Shown: piece by piece, positions 25,685-34,960 of the stretch | How positions within the stretch are numbered: position 1 is the first letter of the stretch | Layout of the letters: each line of letters begins with the position of its first letter | NCBI GenBank assembly: GCA_902767225.1 | Contig: CACXGN010000001.1 | Span: 148,730 to 212,729, forward strand | Direction of reading: 5' to 3' | Length of the DNA: 64,000 nt | Source of the DNA: an uncultured Eubacteriales bacterium | Lineage (GTDB): Bacteria > Bacillota > Clostridia > Christensenellales > Borkfalkiaceae | Translations under genes and position numbers: made by a program | Notes under the pieces: model-generated | Told to the model about the DNA's origin: nothing | Seen by the model: the letters and a program-made list of their open reading frames with translations, nothing else | Database searches by the model: none

Positions 25685-25894
25685 ATGGGAAACAACGGTA
25701 AGCATTTATTCGGCATATGTAAAGTCGGCGAAAAGGGGCAAATAGTCATCCCGATGAAAGCGAGAGAAGTTTTCGGCATTAAAACGGGGGATTTACTTGT
25801 CGTTTTGGGGGACGAGAAAAAGGGAATAGCCATAGTAAAGGCGGATTTAATATCAGACGCTCTTGACGGTATAGACGGTGGTGAACAAAAGTGA
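25685..25894 (+). CDS. AbrB/SpoVT-type swapped-hairpin DNA-binding protein
   Basis: 69 residues. The AbrB-type DNA-binding motif is GEKGQIVIPMKAREVFGIKTGDLLVVLGDEKKGIAIV (shown here in pieces): GQIVIP, KAREVFGI, GDLLVVLG. The fold is a dimer of swapped hairpins. It is the first gene of an operon with an ABC exporter, and its end overlaps the transporter's GTG start, so it is very likely the local regulator; the palindrome at 25647 is its likely target. AAAGGAG precedes the ATG. Alone it is too short for a C-terminal effector domain, so ligand sensing, if any, must come from elsewhere. Confidence 0.88.
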   Translation: MGNNGKHLFGICKVGEKGQIVIPMKAREVFGIKTGDLLVVLGDEKKGIAIVKADLISDALDGIDGGEQK

Positions 25895-26610
25895 TCGAAA
25901 TAAAAAATCTGACGAAAAGATATAAAAATATAACTGCCGTAAACTGCGTAAATCTAAATATCGAAGAAGGAAAGATCTTTACTTTTTTGGGTGAAAACGG
26001 AGCGGGCAAAAGCACGCTTATAAGTATGATATGCGGGCTGACTTCCATTACGGACGGCGAGATAAAAATCTTCGGCGAAAAAGTTTATAAAGGTGCCGAA
26101 AGCGTAAAAAAATACGTCAGCGTAGTCCCGCAGCAGACTTCGGTGTGCTTAAATCTTAACGTGCGGCAGAATTTAGAGTTTATTTGCGAGATTTACGGCT
26201 ACGGCAAAGAATTAAAAAAACAGAAAGTTCAAAAGATAATGGAAGAGTTAACTCTTACCGAATACGAAAAAACGCCCGCTAAAAAACTTTCGGGCGGGTG
26301 TCTTAAAAGGCTTTCGATAGGGATGTCGGTTATATCCGAGCCTAAAATCTTAGTTTTAGACGAGCCTACCGCCAATCTTGACGTGAGAGCGAGAAAGGAA
26401 CTATGGGAAGTCATAAAAGGGCTTAAAAAAATCGGCACTACGGTAATCTACACGACGCACTATATGGACGAGGCGGAAGAACTTTCCGACGCTATCGCCG
26501 TTATGAGCCGTGGAAAATTGCTGTTTACGGGTAGCGTTAGCGATATTAAAAAAGTTACCGAAAAAGGCACTCTCGAAGATGCTTACTTAAAAATCACGGA
26601 GGGCTTATGA
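25891..26610 (+). CDS. ABC transporter ATP-binding protein
   Basis: 239 residues. Walker A GENGAGKST, a Q-loop at VVPQQT, signature LSGGCLKRLS, Walker B ILVLDEPTANLD, and the H-loop TTHYMDE. This is the DrrA/CcmA (ABC-2 exporter) type, as VIYTTHYMDEAEELSD shows. It starts at GTG 25891, overlapping the abrB stop by four bases; no better ATG occurs near the start. Together with the permease it should export a drug, lipid or antimicrobial peptide. The substrate cannot be read from the sequence. Confidence 0.92.
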   Translation: MIEIKNLTKRYKNITAVNCVNLNIEEGKIFTFLGENGAGKSTLISMICGLTSITDGEIKIFGEKVYKGAESVKKYVSVVPQQTSVCLNLNVRQNLEFICEIYGYGKELKKQKVQKIMEELTLTEYEKTPAKKLSGGCLKRLSIGMSVISEPKILVLDEPTANLDVRARKELWEVIKGLKKIGTTVIYTTHYMDEAEELSDAIAVMSRGKLLFTGSVSDIKKVTEKGTLEDAYLKITEGL

Positions 26611-27350
26611 AAAGAATTTTAGCACTTACTAAACGTAGTTTAACGGAAACGGTTAAAAGCCCGCTTGCGCCCGTGCTTTGTATTCTTCCGCCTATAGTAA
26701 TGCTCGTTTTAATGGAATTGCTATTTTCTGGGGTCGGCGGAACTGACGTATTCAAGGTAGAAAGTTTCGTTCCGGGAATTGCCGCTTTCGGGTATACGTT
26801 TACCACTCTTTATATCGCGCTTAACGTTTCGGGGGATAGCGGAGAACAGTTTTTGGTAAGAATTTTAGTGTCTCCCGTTAAGCCTATCGAATATCTTTCC
26901 GCCGTCCTTTTATCCGCCTTACCCATTATGCTGTTCCAAACGGTTTTAATCTATATTACGGGGTTGATATTCGGTTTGCCTTTCGGCGGCGGATTATTCG
27001 TTTCGATGCTTTATAATATTCCGTCTATGCTATTTTATTCTGCATGCGGGCTGTTTGTCGGCGTGCTTGCAAACACCCAAAAGACCGCCGGACCTATATG
27101 CTCGATTATCATAACGGGAACGGGATTGTTCGGCGGGGTATGGATGCCTTTAAAACAGATAGGCGGCGTATTTTATAATATCTGTTCGGCATTACCTTTT
27201 TATAACGGAATAACTTTGTCTGCGTCTCCGTTTACCGGGGCAAGTGCGCTCGTTCCGTTTTTAATCGTTATTGCATACTTTATAGCGGCGTTTTGCCTAT
27301 CGCTTTTAACATTTAAGTTAAAATACGGAAAATTAATCGCCGCTAAGTGA
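26607..27350 (+). CDS. ABC-2 type permease
   Basis: 247 residues with six membrane segments in the ABC-2 layout: an early helix (PLAPVLCILPPIVMLVLMEL), the conserved VRILVSPVKPIEYLSA coupling-helix region, and helices ending in FLIVIAYFIAAFCLSLL. It overlaps the ATP-binding gene by four bases (ATGA). With one ATPase and one permease the working exporter would be a homodimer of each. A terminator follows. Confidence 0.9.
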   Translation: MKRILALTKRSLTETVKSPLAPVLCILPPIVMLVLMELLFSGVGGTDVFKVESFVPGIAAFGYTFTTLYIALNVSGDSGEQFLVRILVSPVKPIEYLSAVLLSALPIMLFQTVLIYITGLIFGLPFGGGLFVSMLYNIPSMLFYSACGLFVGVLANTQKTAGPICSIIITGTGLFGGVWMPLKQIGGVFYNICSALPFYNGITLSASPFTGASALVPFLIVIAYFIAAFCLSLLTFKLKYGKLIAAK

Positions 27351-27358
27351 GAAAAAGG

Positions 27359-27387
27359 TTTAAACAAAAACCGTTTTGTGCTACAAT
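27359..27387 (+). promoter_or_regulatory. Possible uvrBA promoter inside the terminator
   Basis: TTTAAA (27359-27364), 17-base spacer, TACAAT (27382-27387) with TGC before it. A TATATA at 27449-27454, close to the ATG, is a second candidate without a -35. Confidence 0.4.
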
Positions 27388-27409
27388 ATATAGCATAGAA
27401 CGGTTTTTT
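27366..27409 (+). terminator. Terminator after ABC operon
   Basis: Imperfect long stem AAAAACCGTTTTGTGCTA (27366-27383) / TAGCATAGAACGGTTTTT (from 27391), short loop, T-run. Confidence 0.78.
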
Positions 27410-27461
27410 ATTTTGCAGTTAATTTTATATTTATCGGCAATAATAGGTTATATAAGAATTT

Positions 27462-29423
27462 ATGGAATACAGAGATTTTAAATTAAAATCCAAATTTAAG
27501 CCTACGGGCGATCAGCCGCAGGCTATCGAAAAGCTTACCGAAGGCATACGTGACGGATTAAGAACGCAAGTTCTTTTGGGCGTTACGGGGTCGGGAAAAA
27601 CTTTCACTATGGCAAACGTTATAGCGAACGTAAACCGTCCCGCGCTTATTATCGCGCACAACAAAACGCTTGCCGCCCAGCTTTGTAACGAATTCCGTGA
27701 GTTCTTTCCGGAAAACCGTGTGGAATTTTTCGTAAGTTACTACGATTATTATCAGCCGGAAGCGTATATTCCCAGCACGGATACCTATATTGAAAAAGAC
27801 CTTGCCATAAATGACGAGATAGATAAACTTCGCCACTCCGCCACTTGCTCTCTTTCGGAGAGAAGCGACACGATAGTCGTCGCGTCCGTTTCGTGCATAT
27901 ACGGTTTGGGCGCTCCCGAAGAGTATTATAGGCTTGCTTTATCCCTTCGCCCGAACGAAGATATGAGCAGAGACGAACTTATGAGAAGACTCGTTGCGAT
28001 ACAGTATCAAAGGAACGACCTTGATTTTTCGAGATCGACTTTCAGGGTTCGCGGCGACACGGTGGATATATTTCCTTCGTCTAACACCGAAATATTTATA
28101 AGAGTGGAATTTTTCGGCGACACGATAGACAGAATTTGCGAAGCCGAATACGTTTCGGGGAAAGTTGTGTCAGAATTAAAGCACGCGGTGATATTCCCCG
28201 CAAGCCACTACGCCGTCGCGCAGGAAAAGATAGGTTTTGCGACAGCCGCGATCGAGCGGGATAAGGAAGAAGAAGTTAAATTTTTCACCGACAGCGGAAA
28301 ACTTTTGGAAGCGCAAAGATTAAACCAGCGAACTGACTACGATCTTGAAATGATACGAGAGATAGGGTTTTGCAAGGGGATAGAAAATTACAGCAGATAT
28401 TTTGATGGGAGAAGCCCCGGCGAGCCACCGTTTACGCTTTTAGATTATTTTCCGAAAAACTTTATCGTGTTTATCGACGAATCGCATATGACTATTCCGC
28501 AGATAGGCGCTATGTATAACGGAGACAAGTCCAGAAAGACCAGCCTTGTGGAATACGGGTTCAGGCTTAAATCGGCGTTCGATAATAGACCGCTTACTTT
28601 TAACGAATTCGACGAAAGGGTTGGGCAGATGATATGCGTTTCGGCAACCCCCGCGCCTTACGAACTGGGCGAAGCGGGGCAAGTTGTGGAGCAACTTATC
28701 CGCCCCACCGGGCTTATAGATCCCGAAATTTCCGTCCGCCCGACGAAAAATCAGATAGACGATCTGCTTATTGAAATAAACAAGGTGAAAAAGGACGGCG
28801 GAAGGGTTCTTATTACAACCCTTACAAAAAAGATGGCGGAAAGCCTAACCGAATATTTAAAAGAAAACGGCGTTAAAGTCAGATATATGCACAGCGATAT
28901 AGACACTATGGAAAGGATAGAGATAGTCTCCGCGCTGCGTGGCGGAGAGTTTGACGTGCTTTGCGGCATTAACCTTTTAAGGGAAGGCTTGGATATTCCG
29001 GAAGTAAAACTCGTCGCCATATTAGACGCGGATAAAGAAGGCTTTTTGCGCAGCGAAACTTCGCTTATTCAAACGGTCGGAAGGGCGGCAAGAAACGCGG
29101 ACGGCAGAGTTATTATGTATGCGGACGTTATAACGGGCAGTATGAAGCGCGCGATCGACGAGACTAACCGTAGAAGATCTATTCAAACGCAGTATAATAT
29201 TGAACATAACATAACGCCGCAAACCATTGTGAAGGCGGTTAAAAACACGCTTGAAATAACTAAAAAGGCAGACAGAACGAAAGACGTTAAAAAGCAAGAC
29301 ATTCCGGACGAGATAGAAAAACTTAAAGGGTTGCTTAAAATAGCGTCCGCTAATCTCGACTTTGAAAAGTGTATCGAAATAAGAGATACGATAGCGAAAC
29401 TTAAATTAAAACTGAGAAAATAG
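27462..29423 (+). CDS. uvrB: Excinuclease ABC subunit B
   Basis: 653 residues, full family length. Walker A GVTGSGKT (40-47), the beta-hairpin [12 protein letters not shown] that probes DNA, the helicase box [11 protein letters not shown], and the C-terminal UVR motif [17 protein letters not shown] that binds UvrA/UvrC. UvrB verifies DNA damage and loads UvrC for the dual cut. No clear Shine-Dalgarno is present (AGG is too far), unusual beside most genes here. uvrA follows after one base, as in many Bacillota. Confidence 0.97.
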   Translation: MEYRDFKLKSKFKPTGDQPQAIEKLTEGIRDGLRTQVLLGVTGSGKTFTMANVIANVNRPALIIAHNKTLAAQLCNEFREFFPENRVEFFVSYYDYYQPEAYIPSTDTYIEKDLAINDEIDKLRHSATCSLSERSDTIVVASVSCIYGLGAPEEYYRLALSLRPNEDMSRDELMRRLVAIQYQRNDLDFSRSTFRVRGDTVDIFPSSNTEIFIRVEFFGDTIDRICEAEYVSGKVVSELKHAVIFPASHYAVAQEKIGFATAAIERDKEEEVKFFTDSGKLLEAQRLNQRTDYDLEMIREIGFCKGIENYSRYFDGRSPGEPPFTLLDYFPKNFIVFIDESHMTIPQIGAMYNGDKSRKTSLVEYGFRLKSAFDNRPLTFNEFDERVGQMICVSATPAPYELGEAGQVVEQLIRPTGLIDPEISVRPTKNQIDDLLIEINKVKKDGGRVLITTLTKKMAESLTEYLKENGVKVRYMHSDIDTMERIEIVSALRGGEFDVLCGINLLREGLDIPEVKLVAILDADKEGFLRSETSLIQTVGRAARNADGRVIMYADVITGSMKRAIDETNRRRSIQTQYNIEHNITPQTIVKAVKNTLEITKKADRTKDVKKQDIPDEIEKLKGLLKIASANLDFEKCIEIRDTIAKLKLKLRK

Positions 29424-29424
29424 T

Positions 29425-32250
29425 ATGAAAGAATTTTTAACGATAAAAGGTGCGAGAGAAAATAACCTTAAAAACGTGAATTTAACGATCCCGAGAGATA
29501 AACTCGTGGTATTTACGGGGCTATCCGGCAGCGGAAAGTCTACGCTTGCTTTCGACACGATTTACGCCGAAGGGCAGAGAAGATACGTAGAAAGTTTGTC
29601 GAGTTATGCGCGCATGTTCCTTGGGCAAATGGATAAGCCGGACGTGGACTTAATCGACGGATTGTCGCCGGCGATTTCCATCGACCAAAAAACCACTTCG
29701 CATAACCCGAGATCAACAGTTGGCACGGTAACGGAAATTTACGACTATATGCGTCTTTTATTCGCAAGAACGGGCGTTCCGCATTGTCCCAACTGCGGAA
29801 GAGAAATCGAAAAACAGACGGTCGATCAGATTGCGGATAAGGTGATGTCGCTTCCGGTCGGCACTAAAATTTTGGTAAACGCACCCGTTGCGCGCGGCAA
29901 AAAGGGCGAGTATAAAAAAGAGATCGAATCTTTTAGAAAGAGCGGCTATGCGAGAATAGAAATCGACGGAAAAATTTTCGACATTAACGAAGAGATAAAT
30001 TTAGATAAAAACATAAAGCATAATATAAACGTCGTTATAGACAGGCTTATCGTTAAAGAAGGTATCGAAAAGCGGCTTAACGACAGCCTTGAAACGGCTA
30101 TAAAACTTGCCGACGGCATAGTTATTATAGAAGAAGTAGATAACGCGGCAAGCACGCTTTATTCTACAAAATATTCCTGCCCGAACTGCGGAACGAGTAT
30201 CGAAGAGATAGAACCGAGACTCTTTTCTTTCAACAACCCGTTCGGCGCGTGTCCGGAGTGCCACGGCTTAGGCTTTAAAAACGAGATCGACGAGGCGAAG
30301 ATCGTTAAAGATCCGAACAAAACTTTAAGGGAAGGCGCTATGACCGTTACCGGTTGGAATATCGAGAGCGGGAAGATAGCCGAAATGAGTTTCGAGTCGC
30401 TATCTAAACACTACGGATTTTCTATGGACGTGCCGGTTAAAGACTTGCCGAAGGAAATTTACAATATTATTCTTTACGGCAGCGGAGACGAAAAGATCCG
30501 TATGGAATATAACTTAAAGACCTTTAACACGAGCTATAACGCCAGATGGGAAGGGATAATCCCGAACTTACTTAGGCGGTATAAAGAGACGACGAGCGAT
30601 TATACCAAGGCAGAAATAGAAAAGTATATGACCGTGCGCCCGTGCGGAACGTGCCACGGCAAAAGACTTAAAAAGGAAGCGCTTGCCGTAACCGTAAACG
30701 GCAAAAACATAGTCGAACTTACCGAAATGTCGGTAACCGAATTATTTAACTTTATAGAAAATCTTCCGCTAACCGAAACGAATAAAATAATTTCCGCACC
30801 GCTTATAAAAGAGATAAAGGCAAGGCTTAACTTTTTGATAGACGTGGGGCTTGGGTATTTAACTCTTTCAAGGGCGGCGGCAACTCTATCCGGCGGCGAA
30901 GCGCAAAGAATAAGGCTTGCAACCCAGATAGGCAGCGGGCTTTCGGGCGTTTTATATATTTTGGACGAACCGAGCATAGGGCTTCACCAAAGAGATAACG
31001 AAAAACTTTTGGGCACGCTCAAAAAGTTGCGCGATTTAGGGAATACCTTAATAGTCGTCGAGCACGACGAAGACACTATGCGCGCCGCGGACTACCTTGT
31101 GGATATAGGCCCCAAGGCGGGCGTTCACGGCGGCGAAGTGGTAGCATCGGGCAGCGTGGAAGATATAATTGCATGCCCGCGTTCGATTACGGGCGATTAT
31201 CTTTCGGGCAGAAGAAAAATCGAAGTTCCGACAGAGAGAAAAATACCGGACGGCAGGTGGCTTAAAGTTATAGGCGCAAAACAGAATAACCTTAAAGACG
31301 TCAGCGTGGATATACCTGTCGGGCTATTCACGGCGGTAACGGGCGTATCCGGCAGCGGAAAAAGTTCGCTGGTTAACGAGATAATCTATCCCACGCTTGC
31401 AAATAGGCTTAACCGAGCAAAAGAAGTTGAAGGGAACTATAAAGATATTTTGGGCGTCGAGCACTTCGATAAGGTAATTCAGATAGACCAGTCCCCCATA
31501 GGGAAAACGCCGAGAAGTAACCCCGCGACCTATACCGGAGTTTTCTCTGCAATAAGGGAACTTTTCGCAGGCACGCCGGACGCGAAAGAACGCGGATATA
31601 AAGCCGGCAGATTTTCTTTCAACGTTTCGGGCGGCAGATGCGAGCATTGCGAAGGCGACGGCGTTATCAAGATAGAAATGCACTTTTTGCCCGACGTTTA
31701 CGTGCCTTGCGAAGTATGCCACGGAAAAAGATATAATAGGGAAACTCTGCAAGTAAGATATAAGGGCAAAAATATAAGCGACGTTTTGGATATGACGATA
31801 GACGAAGCTTGCGAATTCTTTGAACCCGTAACTTCCATTTATAATAAGATCAAAACCTTGCGAGACGTTGGCTTAGGGTATATCAAACTCGGTCAGGCGT
31901 CCACGACTTTATCCGGCGGAGAAGCGCAAAGGGTGAAACTTGCCACCGAACTTTCAAAAAGAAGCACGGGCAAAACGCTGTATATTTTAGACGAACCGAC
32001 CACCGGTCTTCACTCTTACGACGTGGATAAACTCTGCACGGTGTTAAAGCGCTTGCAAGACGCCGGCAACACTATTTTGGTGATAGAGCATAATTTAGAC
32101 GTAATAAAAATTGCGGACTATATTATAGATCTCGGGCCCGAAGGCGGAAACGCAGGCGGCACGGTGATCGCAAAAGGCACGCCGGAAGAAGTTGCAACCG
32201 TAAACGAAAGTTATACGGGGCAGTTCTTAAAGAAAATTTTGAAAAATTAA
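29425..32250 (+). CDS. uvrA: Excinuclease ABC subunit A
   Basis: 941 residues. Two ABC ATPase halves: Walker [15 protein letters not shown] (first) and [14 protein letters not shown] (second), with two LSGGEAQR signatures. Zinc modules: [12 protein letters not shown]...[10 protein letters not shown] and [11 protein letters not shown]...[10 protein letters not shown]. It scans DNA for bulky lesions as a dimer and hands the site to UvrB. It starts 1 base after uvrB with no separate promoter. Complete and typical. Confidence 0.97.
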   Translation: MKEFLTIKGARENNLKNVNLTIPRDKLVVFTGLSGSGKSTLAFDTIYAEGQRRYVESLSSYARMFLGQMDKPDVDLIDGLSPAISIDQKTTSHNPRSTVGTVTEIYDYMRLLFARTGVPHCPNCGREIEKQTVDQIADKVMSLPVGTKILVNAPVARGKKGEYKKEIESFRKSGYARIEIDGKIFDINEEINLDKNIKHNINVVIDRLIVKEGIEKRLNDSLETAIKLADGIVIIEEVDNAASTLYSTKYSCPNCGTSIEEIEPRLFSFNNPFGACPECHGLGFKNEIDEAKIVKDPNKTLREGAMTVTGWNIESGKIAEMSFESLSKHYGFSMDVPVKDLPKEIYNIILYGSGDEKIRMEYNLKTFNTSYNARWEGIIPNLLRRYKETTSDYTKAEIEKYMTVRPCGTCHGKRLKKEALAVTVNGKNIVELTEMSVTELFNFIENLPLTETNKIISAPLIKEIKARLNFLIDVGLGYLTLSRAAATLSGGEAQRIRLATQIGSGLSGVLYILDEPSIGLHQRDNEKLLGTLKKLRDLGNTLIVVEHDEDTMRAADYLVDIGPKAGVHGGEVVASGSVEDIIACPRSITGDYLSGRRKIEVPTERKIPDGRWLKVIGAKQNNLKDVSVDIPVGLFTAVTGVSGSGKSSLVNEIIYPTLANRLNRAKEVEGNYKDILGVEHFDKVIQIDQSPIGKTPRSNPATYTGVFSAIRELFAGTPDAKERGYKAGRFSFNVSGGRCEHCEGDGVIKIEMHFLPDVYVPCEVCHGKRYNRETLQVRYKGKNISDVLDMTIDEACEFFEPVTSIYNKIKTLRDVGLGYIKLGQASTTLSGGEAQRVKLATELSKRSTGKTLYILDEPTTGLHSYDVDKLCTVLKRLQDAGNTILVIEHNLDVIKIADYIIDLGPEGGNAGGTVIAKGTPEEVATVNESYTGQFLKKILKN

Positions 32251-32262
32251 AAAAATAGAAAC

Positions 32263-32304
32263 AAAAAGCACTCTCATTCCCAAAACGGAAGAGAGTGCTT
32301 TTTT
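32263..32304 (+). terminator. Shared terminator between uvrA and the XRE gene
   Basis: Stem AAAAAGCACTCTC / GAGAGTGCTTTTT, with an inner TTCC/GGAA pairing. Symmetrical between convergent genes. Confidence 0.85.
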
Positions 32305-32314
32305 AATATATCGA

Positions 32315-32638
32315 TTAATTATTTGGATATTGTTCGGATAAGTCGCTTATAAGTTTTGCGACGGTTTTTTTGGTGGGTTTTGGCAATCTGCGGAAATCTT
32401 GCAAAAGTTTAGTTTCTTCTTTATTTAAAAGTTCGTAGACTTCTTCTTCGGAGAAAAAACGCGAAAGAGTAGTTCCCAACGCTTCGCACATAGATTCAAG
32501 ATTGGCAATAGACGGAACGATTCCTCTTGAAAAGGTGTTCGCAAGTGTAGATTGGTTAATCCCCGTGAGTTCGGAAAGCCTATAAACACTCATATTCTGT
32601 TCAAGACGCAGTTTGTTAAGTTTTTCTATAACGTTCAT
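32315..32638 (-). CDS. XRE-family transcriptional regulator
   Basis: 107 residues. The N-terminal helix-turn-helix (about 8-60: MSVYRLSELTGINQSTLANTF) is the Cro/C1 type; the C-terminal third is helical and charged (KEETKLLQDFRRLPKPTKKTV). There is no sensor domain, so control is probably by protein level or partner. Divergent from the PH-like/membrane gene pair, with which it shares a 121-base control region carrying an inverted repeat. GAGGT precedes the ATG. Likely a repressor of the pair and itself. Confidence 0.85.
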   Translation of the reverse strand: MNVIEKLNKLRLEQNMSVYRLSELTGINQSTLANTFSRGIVPSIANLESMCEALGTTLSRFFSEEEVYELLNKEETKLLQDFRRLPKPTKKTVAKLISDLSEQYPNN

Positions 32639-32671
32639 CTCAAATTGACCTCTTTATTATTGTAAAGCAAT

Positions 32672-32717
32672 TTTTAACTACATATACTCCATTTTTTAAT
32701 TGACAATATAGTTAAAA
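32672..32717 (+). promoter_or_regulatory. Inverted repeat in the divergent control region
   Basis: TTTTAACTA (32672-32680) and TAGTTAAAA (32709-32717), 28 bases apart. The second copy is in the spacer of the plus-strand promoter. Candidate binding sites for the XRE protein. Confidence 0.4.
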
Positions 32718-32728
32718 TATGCTATACT
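32700..32728 (+). promoter_or_regulatory. Strong promoter for the PH-like gene pair
   Basis: TTGACA (32700-32705), 17-base spacer, TATACT (32723-32728) with TGC before it (extended -10). Confidence 0.78.
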
Positions 32729-32759
32729 TTGACATAAGTTCTAATAAGGAGGATTAAAA

Positions 32760-33311
32760 ATGGAACTAAAACTTGCAAAAGACGAAATTATAATTAAGTC
32801 TTGGGATTACTCTTCTGAGGGTGGAATGTTTAAGAGGGATAAGTTGATTTCAACCTTGACCCTTACAAATAAACGTATTGTTTCCACTATCGAAAATAAG
32901 TTAACGTTAAATCGTGACGAAGTGCCGCTATATGCGATAAAAGCCGTCAGCGCGACTTACGGTGCACACGGCAAATTCTGGGCGACGGTTCAGGCTATCA
33001 TAGGCGGTATTTTTTCTCTGGCGTTGATCGGCATTCCTATTTTAAAAAGCGCGCTCAAAAAACTTCGTTCGTGTTCGTTCGATTTATTTTTGGAAACTCA
33101 TTATGGCGGTCCGGAAGGCTATCCGTTTACAATCGGCGCTAAATCGACTGCTCCAAAGAAGAAAAATATTTTATTAAGATTGCTTGCGATAATTCCAATC
33201 ATAGGAATACCTTTCAGAAGCAAAAAAGAAAAAGTAATACGTGTAAAAAAGGAACTTGCCCGCGAAATCATCAATGAGATCGGCGCTGCGATTATGGATT
33301 TGAACAATTAA
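32760..33311 (+). CDS. PH-like domain membrane protein of unknown function
   Basis: 183 residues. The first 60 residues look like a GRAM/PH-like beta domain (DKLISTLTLTNKRIVSTIE is the usual 'TNKRI' strand). A membrane helix follows at about 74-96 (TVQAIIGGIFSLALIGIPIL) and a second hydrophobic stretch at about 135-151. The C-terminal helix is charged. The protein is probably on the inner face of the membrane. A consensus GGAGG stands before the ATG, and the promoter is strong. It is followed after one base by the winged-helix/zinc-ribbon gene. No enzyme motif is visible. Confidence 0.65.
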   Translation: MELKLAKDEIIIKSWDYSSEGGMFKRDKLISTLTLTNKRIVSTIENKLTLNRDEVPLYAIKAVSATYGAHGKFWATVQAIIGGIFSLALIGIPILKSALKKLRSCSFDLFLETHYGGPEGYPFTIGAKSTAPKKKNILLRLLAIIPIIGIPFRSKKEKVIRVKKELAREIINEIGAAIMDLNN

Positions 33312-33312
33312 T

Positions 33313-33807
33313 ATGAACCGACCGCAGCCTAATACGAAAAAATATAAAATATTGCTTGGTGCGTTAATATCTATAATTGTATTATGTTTGGCTTTGCCGG
33401 CTATTTTAAGGATATGGTGGCTGTATGCGATTACGGTATTGATTGTCGGTATATGCATATATGCAATATATATTTTTACTAACAACTATAAAAATCAAGT
33501 CGTCGAAAAAAAACTTTGTGACTGTATAACGTTAAAGGAGATTTTTGATTTGAATAAAATATCGGCTGAACTCGGCGTTAATAGCGCAAAAACGCGTGGC
33601 TTGATCGATAGGTGTTTTAAGAAAGGATATTTAGACGACTATTTCCGTGTCGGTGAGGCTATCCGTAAAAAAACAGACGGTCAAAATGACGTTTTGTCGG
33701 TAAATGCGAAAAAATCTCCGAGAAGGTGCAATCATTGCGGCGCCGTAGCAAACTATTACGAAAACGAAAAAGCAGTATGTATTTATTGCGGTAATATTAT
33801 TGATTAA
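33313..33807 (+). CDS. Membrane protein with winged-helix-like and zinc-ribbon parts
   Basis: 164 residues. Two membrane helices (about 12-31 and 35-55), then a segment resembling a winged helix (70-115: ITLKEIFDLNKISAELGVNS, GLIDRCFKKGYLDDYFRV), and a C-terminal zinc ribbon with C139, C142, C156 and C159 (CNHCG and CIYCG). Such an anchored reader could bind nucleic acid or protein at the membrane. It is coupled to the PH-like gene and under the same promoter. I do not recognise the whole architecture as a named family. Confidence 0.6.
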   Translation: MNRPQPNTKKYKILLGALISIIVLCLALPAILRIWWLYAITVLIVGICIYAIYIFTNNYKNQVVEKKLCDCITLKEIFDLNKISAELGVNSAKTRGLIDRCFKKGYLDDYFRVGEAIRKKTDGQNDVLSVNAKKSPRRCNHCGAVANYYENEKAVCIYCGNIID

Positions 33808-33829
33808 AAACTGTAAAACTTAAATACTT

Positions 33830-33867
33830 TCCGTCCGAATTTAAAAAAGATTCGGGCGGATTTTTTT
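33830..33867 (+). terminator. Terminator after the PH-like pair
   Basis: Stem TCCGTCCGAAT / ATTCGGGCGGA (one G-T pair), 9-base loop, seven-base T-run. Confidence 0.85.
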
Positions 33868-33964
33868 ATTTTTAAATAAGTTTTAAAATAAAAAAGGGTT
33901 TTTTATTTAAAATGCGTATTATAAATATGAATTGTGAAAAAGCCTTTCGCGAAGGAGAAAAAGG

Positions 33965-34960
33965 GTGAAGGAAAAAACCATTAAGATAGAAGAAATGTTT
34001 TTATCGCCGTTCGCAAAAAAGTCTTCGGACACGGTAGGAAGATTGTATCCGGAAGAGTCTTGTCCTATGCGCACGGATTTTCAGCGCGATAGGGATAGGA
34101 TAATTCACAGCAAGGCGTTTAGAAGGCTTAAAAACAAAACGCAGGTTTTCTTTTCTCCGGAGGGCGATCATTACAGAACGCGTTTAACGCACACCCTTTT
34201 GGTCGCGCAGGTGGCGAGAAGTATTGCAAGGGCGCTATCTCTTAACGAAGATTTAACTGAAGCCATCGCCTTGGGGCACGATTTGGGGCATACGCCTTTC
34301 GGGCACGCGGGCGAGCGGATACTAAACAGATTAAACCCGAACGGTTTTGAGCATAACGTTCAATCGGGAAGGGTTGTTGACGTTTTGGAAAGAGATGGCA
34401 AGGGGCTTAACCTTACCCGCGAAGTGGTGGACGGAATAATAAACCACAAGATGAGCGGAGAAGCCAAAACCTTGGAAGGGCGGGCTGTAAGCATAGCCGA
34501 CCGCATCGCATACATAAACCACGATATAGACGACGCTATCGCCGGCGGATTTATCACCAAAGAAGATTTGCCGAAGTCCGCCGTTAAAGTTTTAGGCGGC
34601 ACTTCGAGCGAGCGGATAAACACCATGATATTGTCTATCTATAACGAAAGCAACGGCAAAAACCAAGTTATAATGGGCGAAGAAGTTGCTGCTGCCACGG
34701 CGGAACTTCGGACGTTTATGTTTGAAAACGTGTATAACGACAAAACGTTCAAAAAAGAAGAAGAGCGCGCGGATAAAATGATTTCCGCGATGTTTGAATA
34801 TTTTAAGAAGAACTTAAACGAGATGCCGGCGTTTTACGTAGGGCTTTTGGATAAATACGACGTAGACACCGTGCTATGCGATTTTATTTCGGGTATGTCG
34901 GACGGTTTTGCGATAAAGACCTTTTCCGATATATTTATTCCCGACGGTTGGAAAGAATAA
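33965..34960 (+). CDS. dgt: Deoxyguanosinetriphosphate triphosphohydrolase-like protein
   Basis: 331 residues. HD-domain motifs: RLTHTLLVAQVARSIAR, then LGHDLGHTPFGHAGE with the His-Asp pair, and ADRIAYINHDIDDA with the last ligand. The family (type 2 dGTPase) releases triphosphate from dNTPs and so controls the dNTP pool. It begins at GTG 33965 with AAGGAG 8 bases upstream. Its position next to dnaG and rpoD is common in Clostridia. The stop overlaps the dnaG start (TAATG). Specificity for dGTP versus other dNTPs cannot be read here. Confidence 0.92.
   Translation: MKEKTIKIEEMFLSPFAKKSSDTVGRLYPEESCPMRTDFQRDRDRIIHSKAFRRLKNKTQVFFSPEGDHYRTRLTHTLLVAQVARSIARALSLNEDLTEAIALGHDLGHTPFGHAGERILNRLNPNGFEHNVQSGRVVDVLERDGKGLNLTREVVDGIINHKMSGEAKTLEGRAVSIADRIAYINHDIDDAIAGGFITKEDLPKSAVKVLGGTSSERINTMILSIYNESNGKNQVIMGEEVAAATAELRTFMFENVYNDKTFKKEEERADKMISAMFEYFKKNLNEMPAFYVGLLDKYDVDTVLCDFISGMSDGFAIKTFSDIFIPDGWKE

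Noticed and set aside
34876..34959. Longer dnaG reading into dgt
   Set aside because: No ribosome site and not conserved; TAATG overlap start at 34960 gives the normal primase N-terminus.
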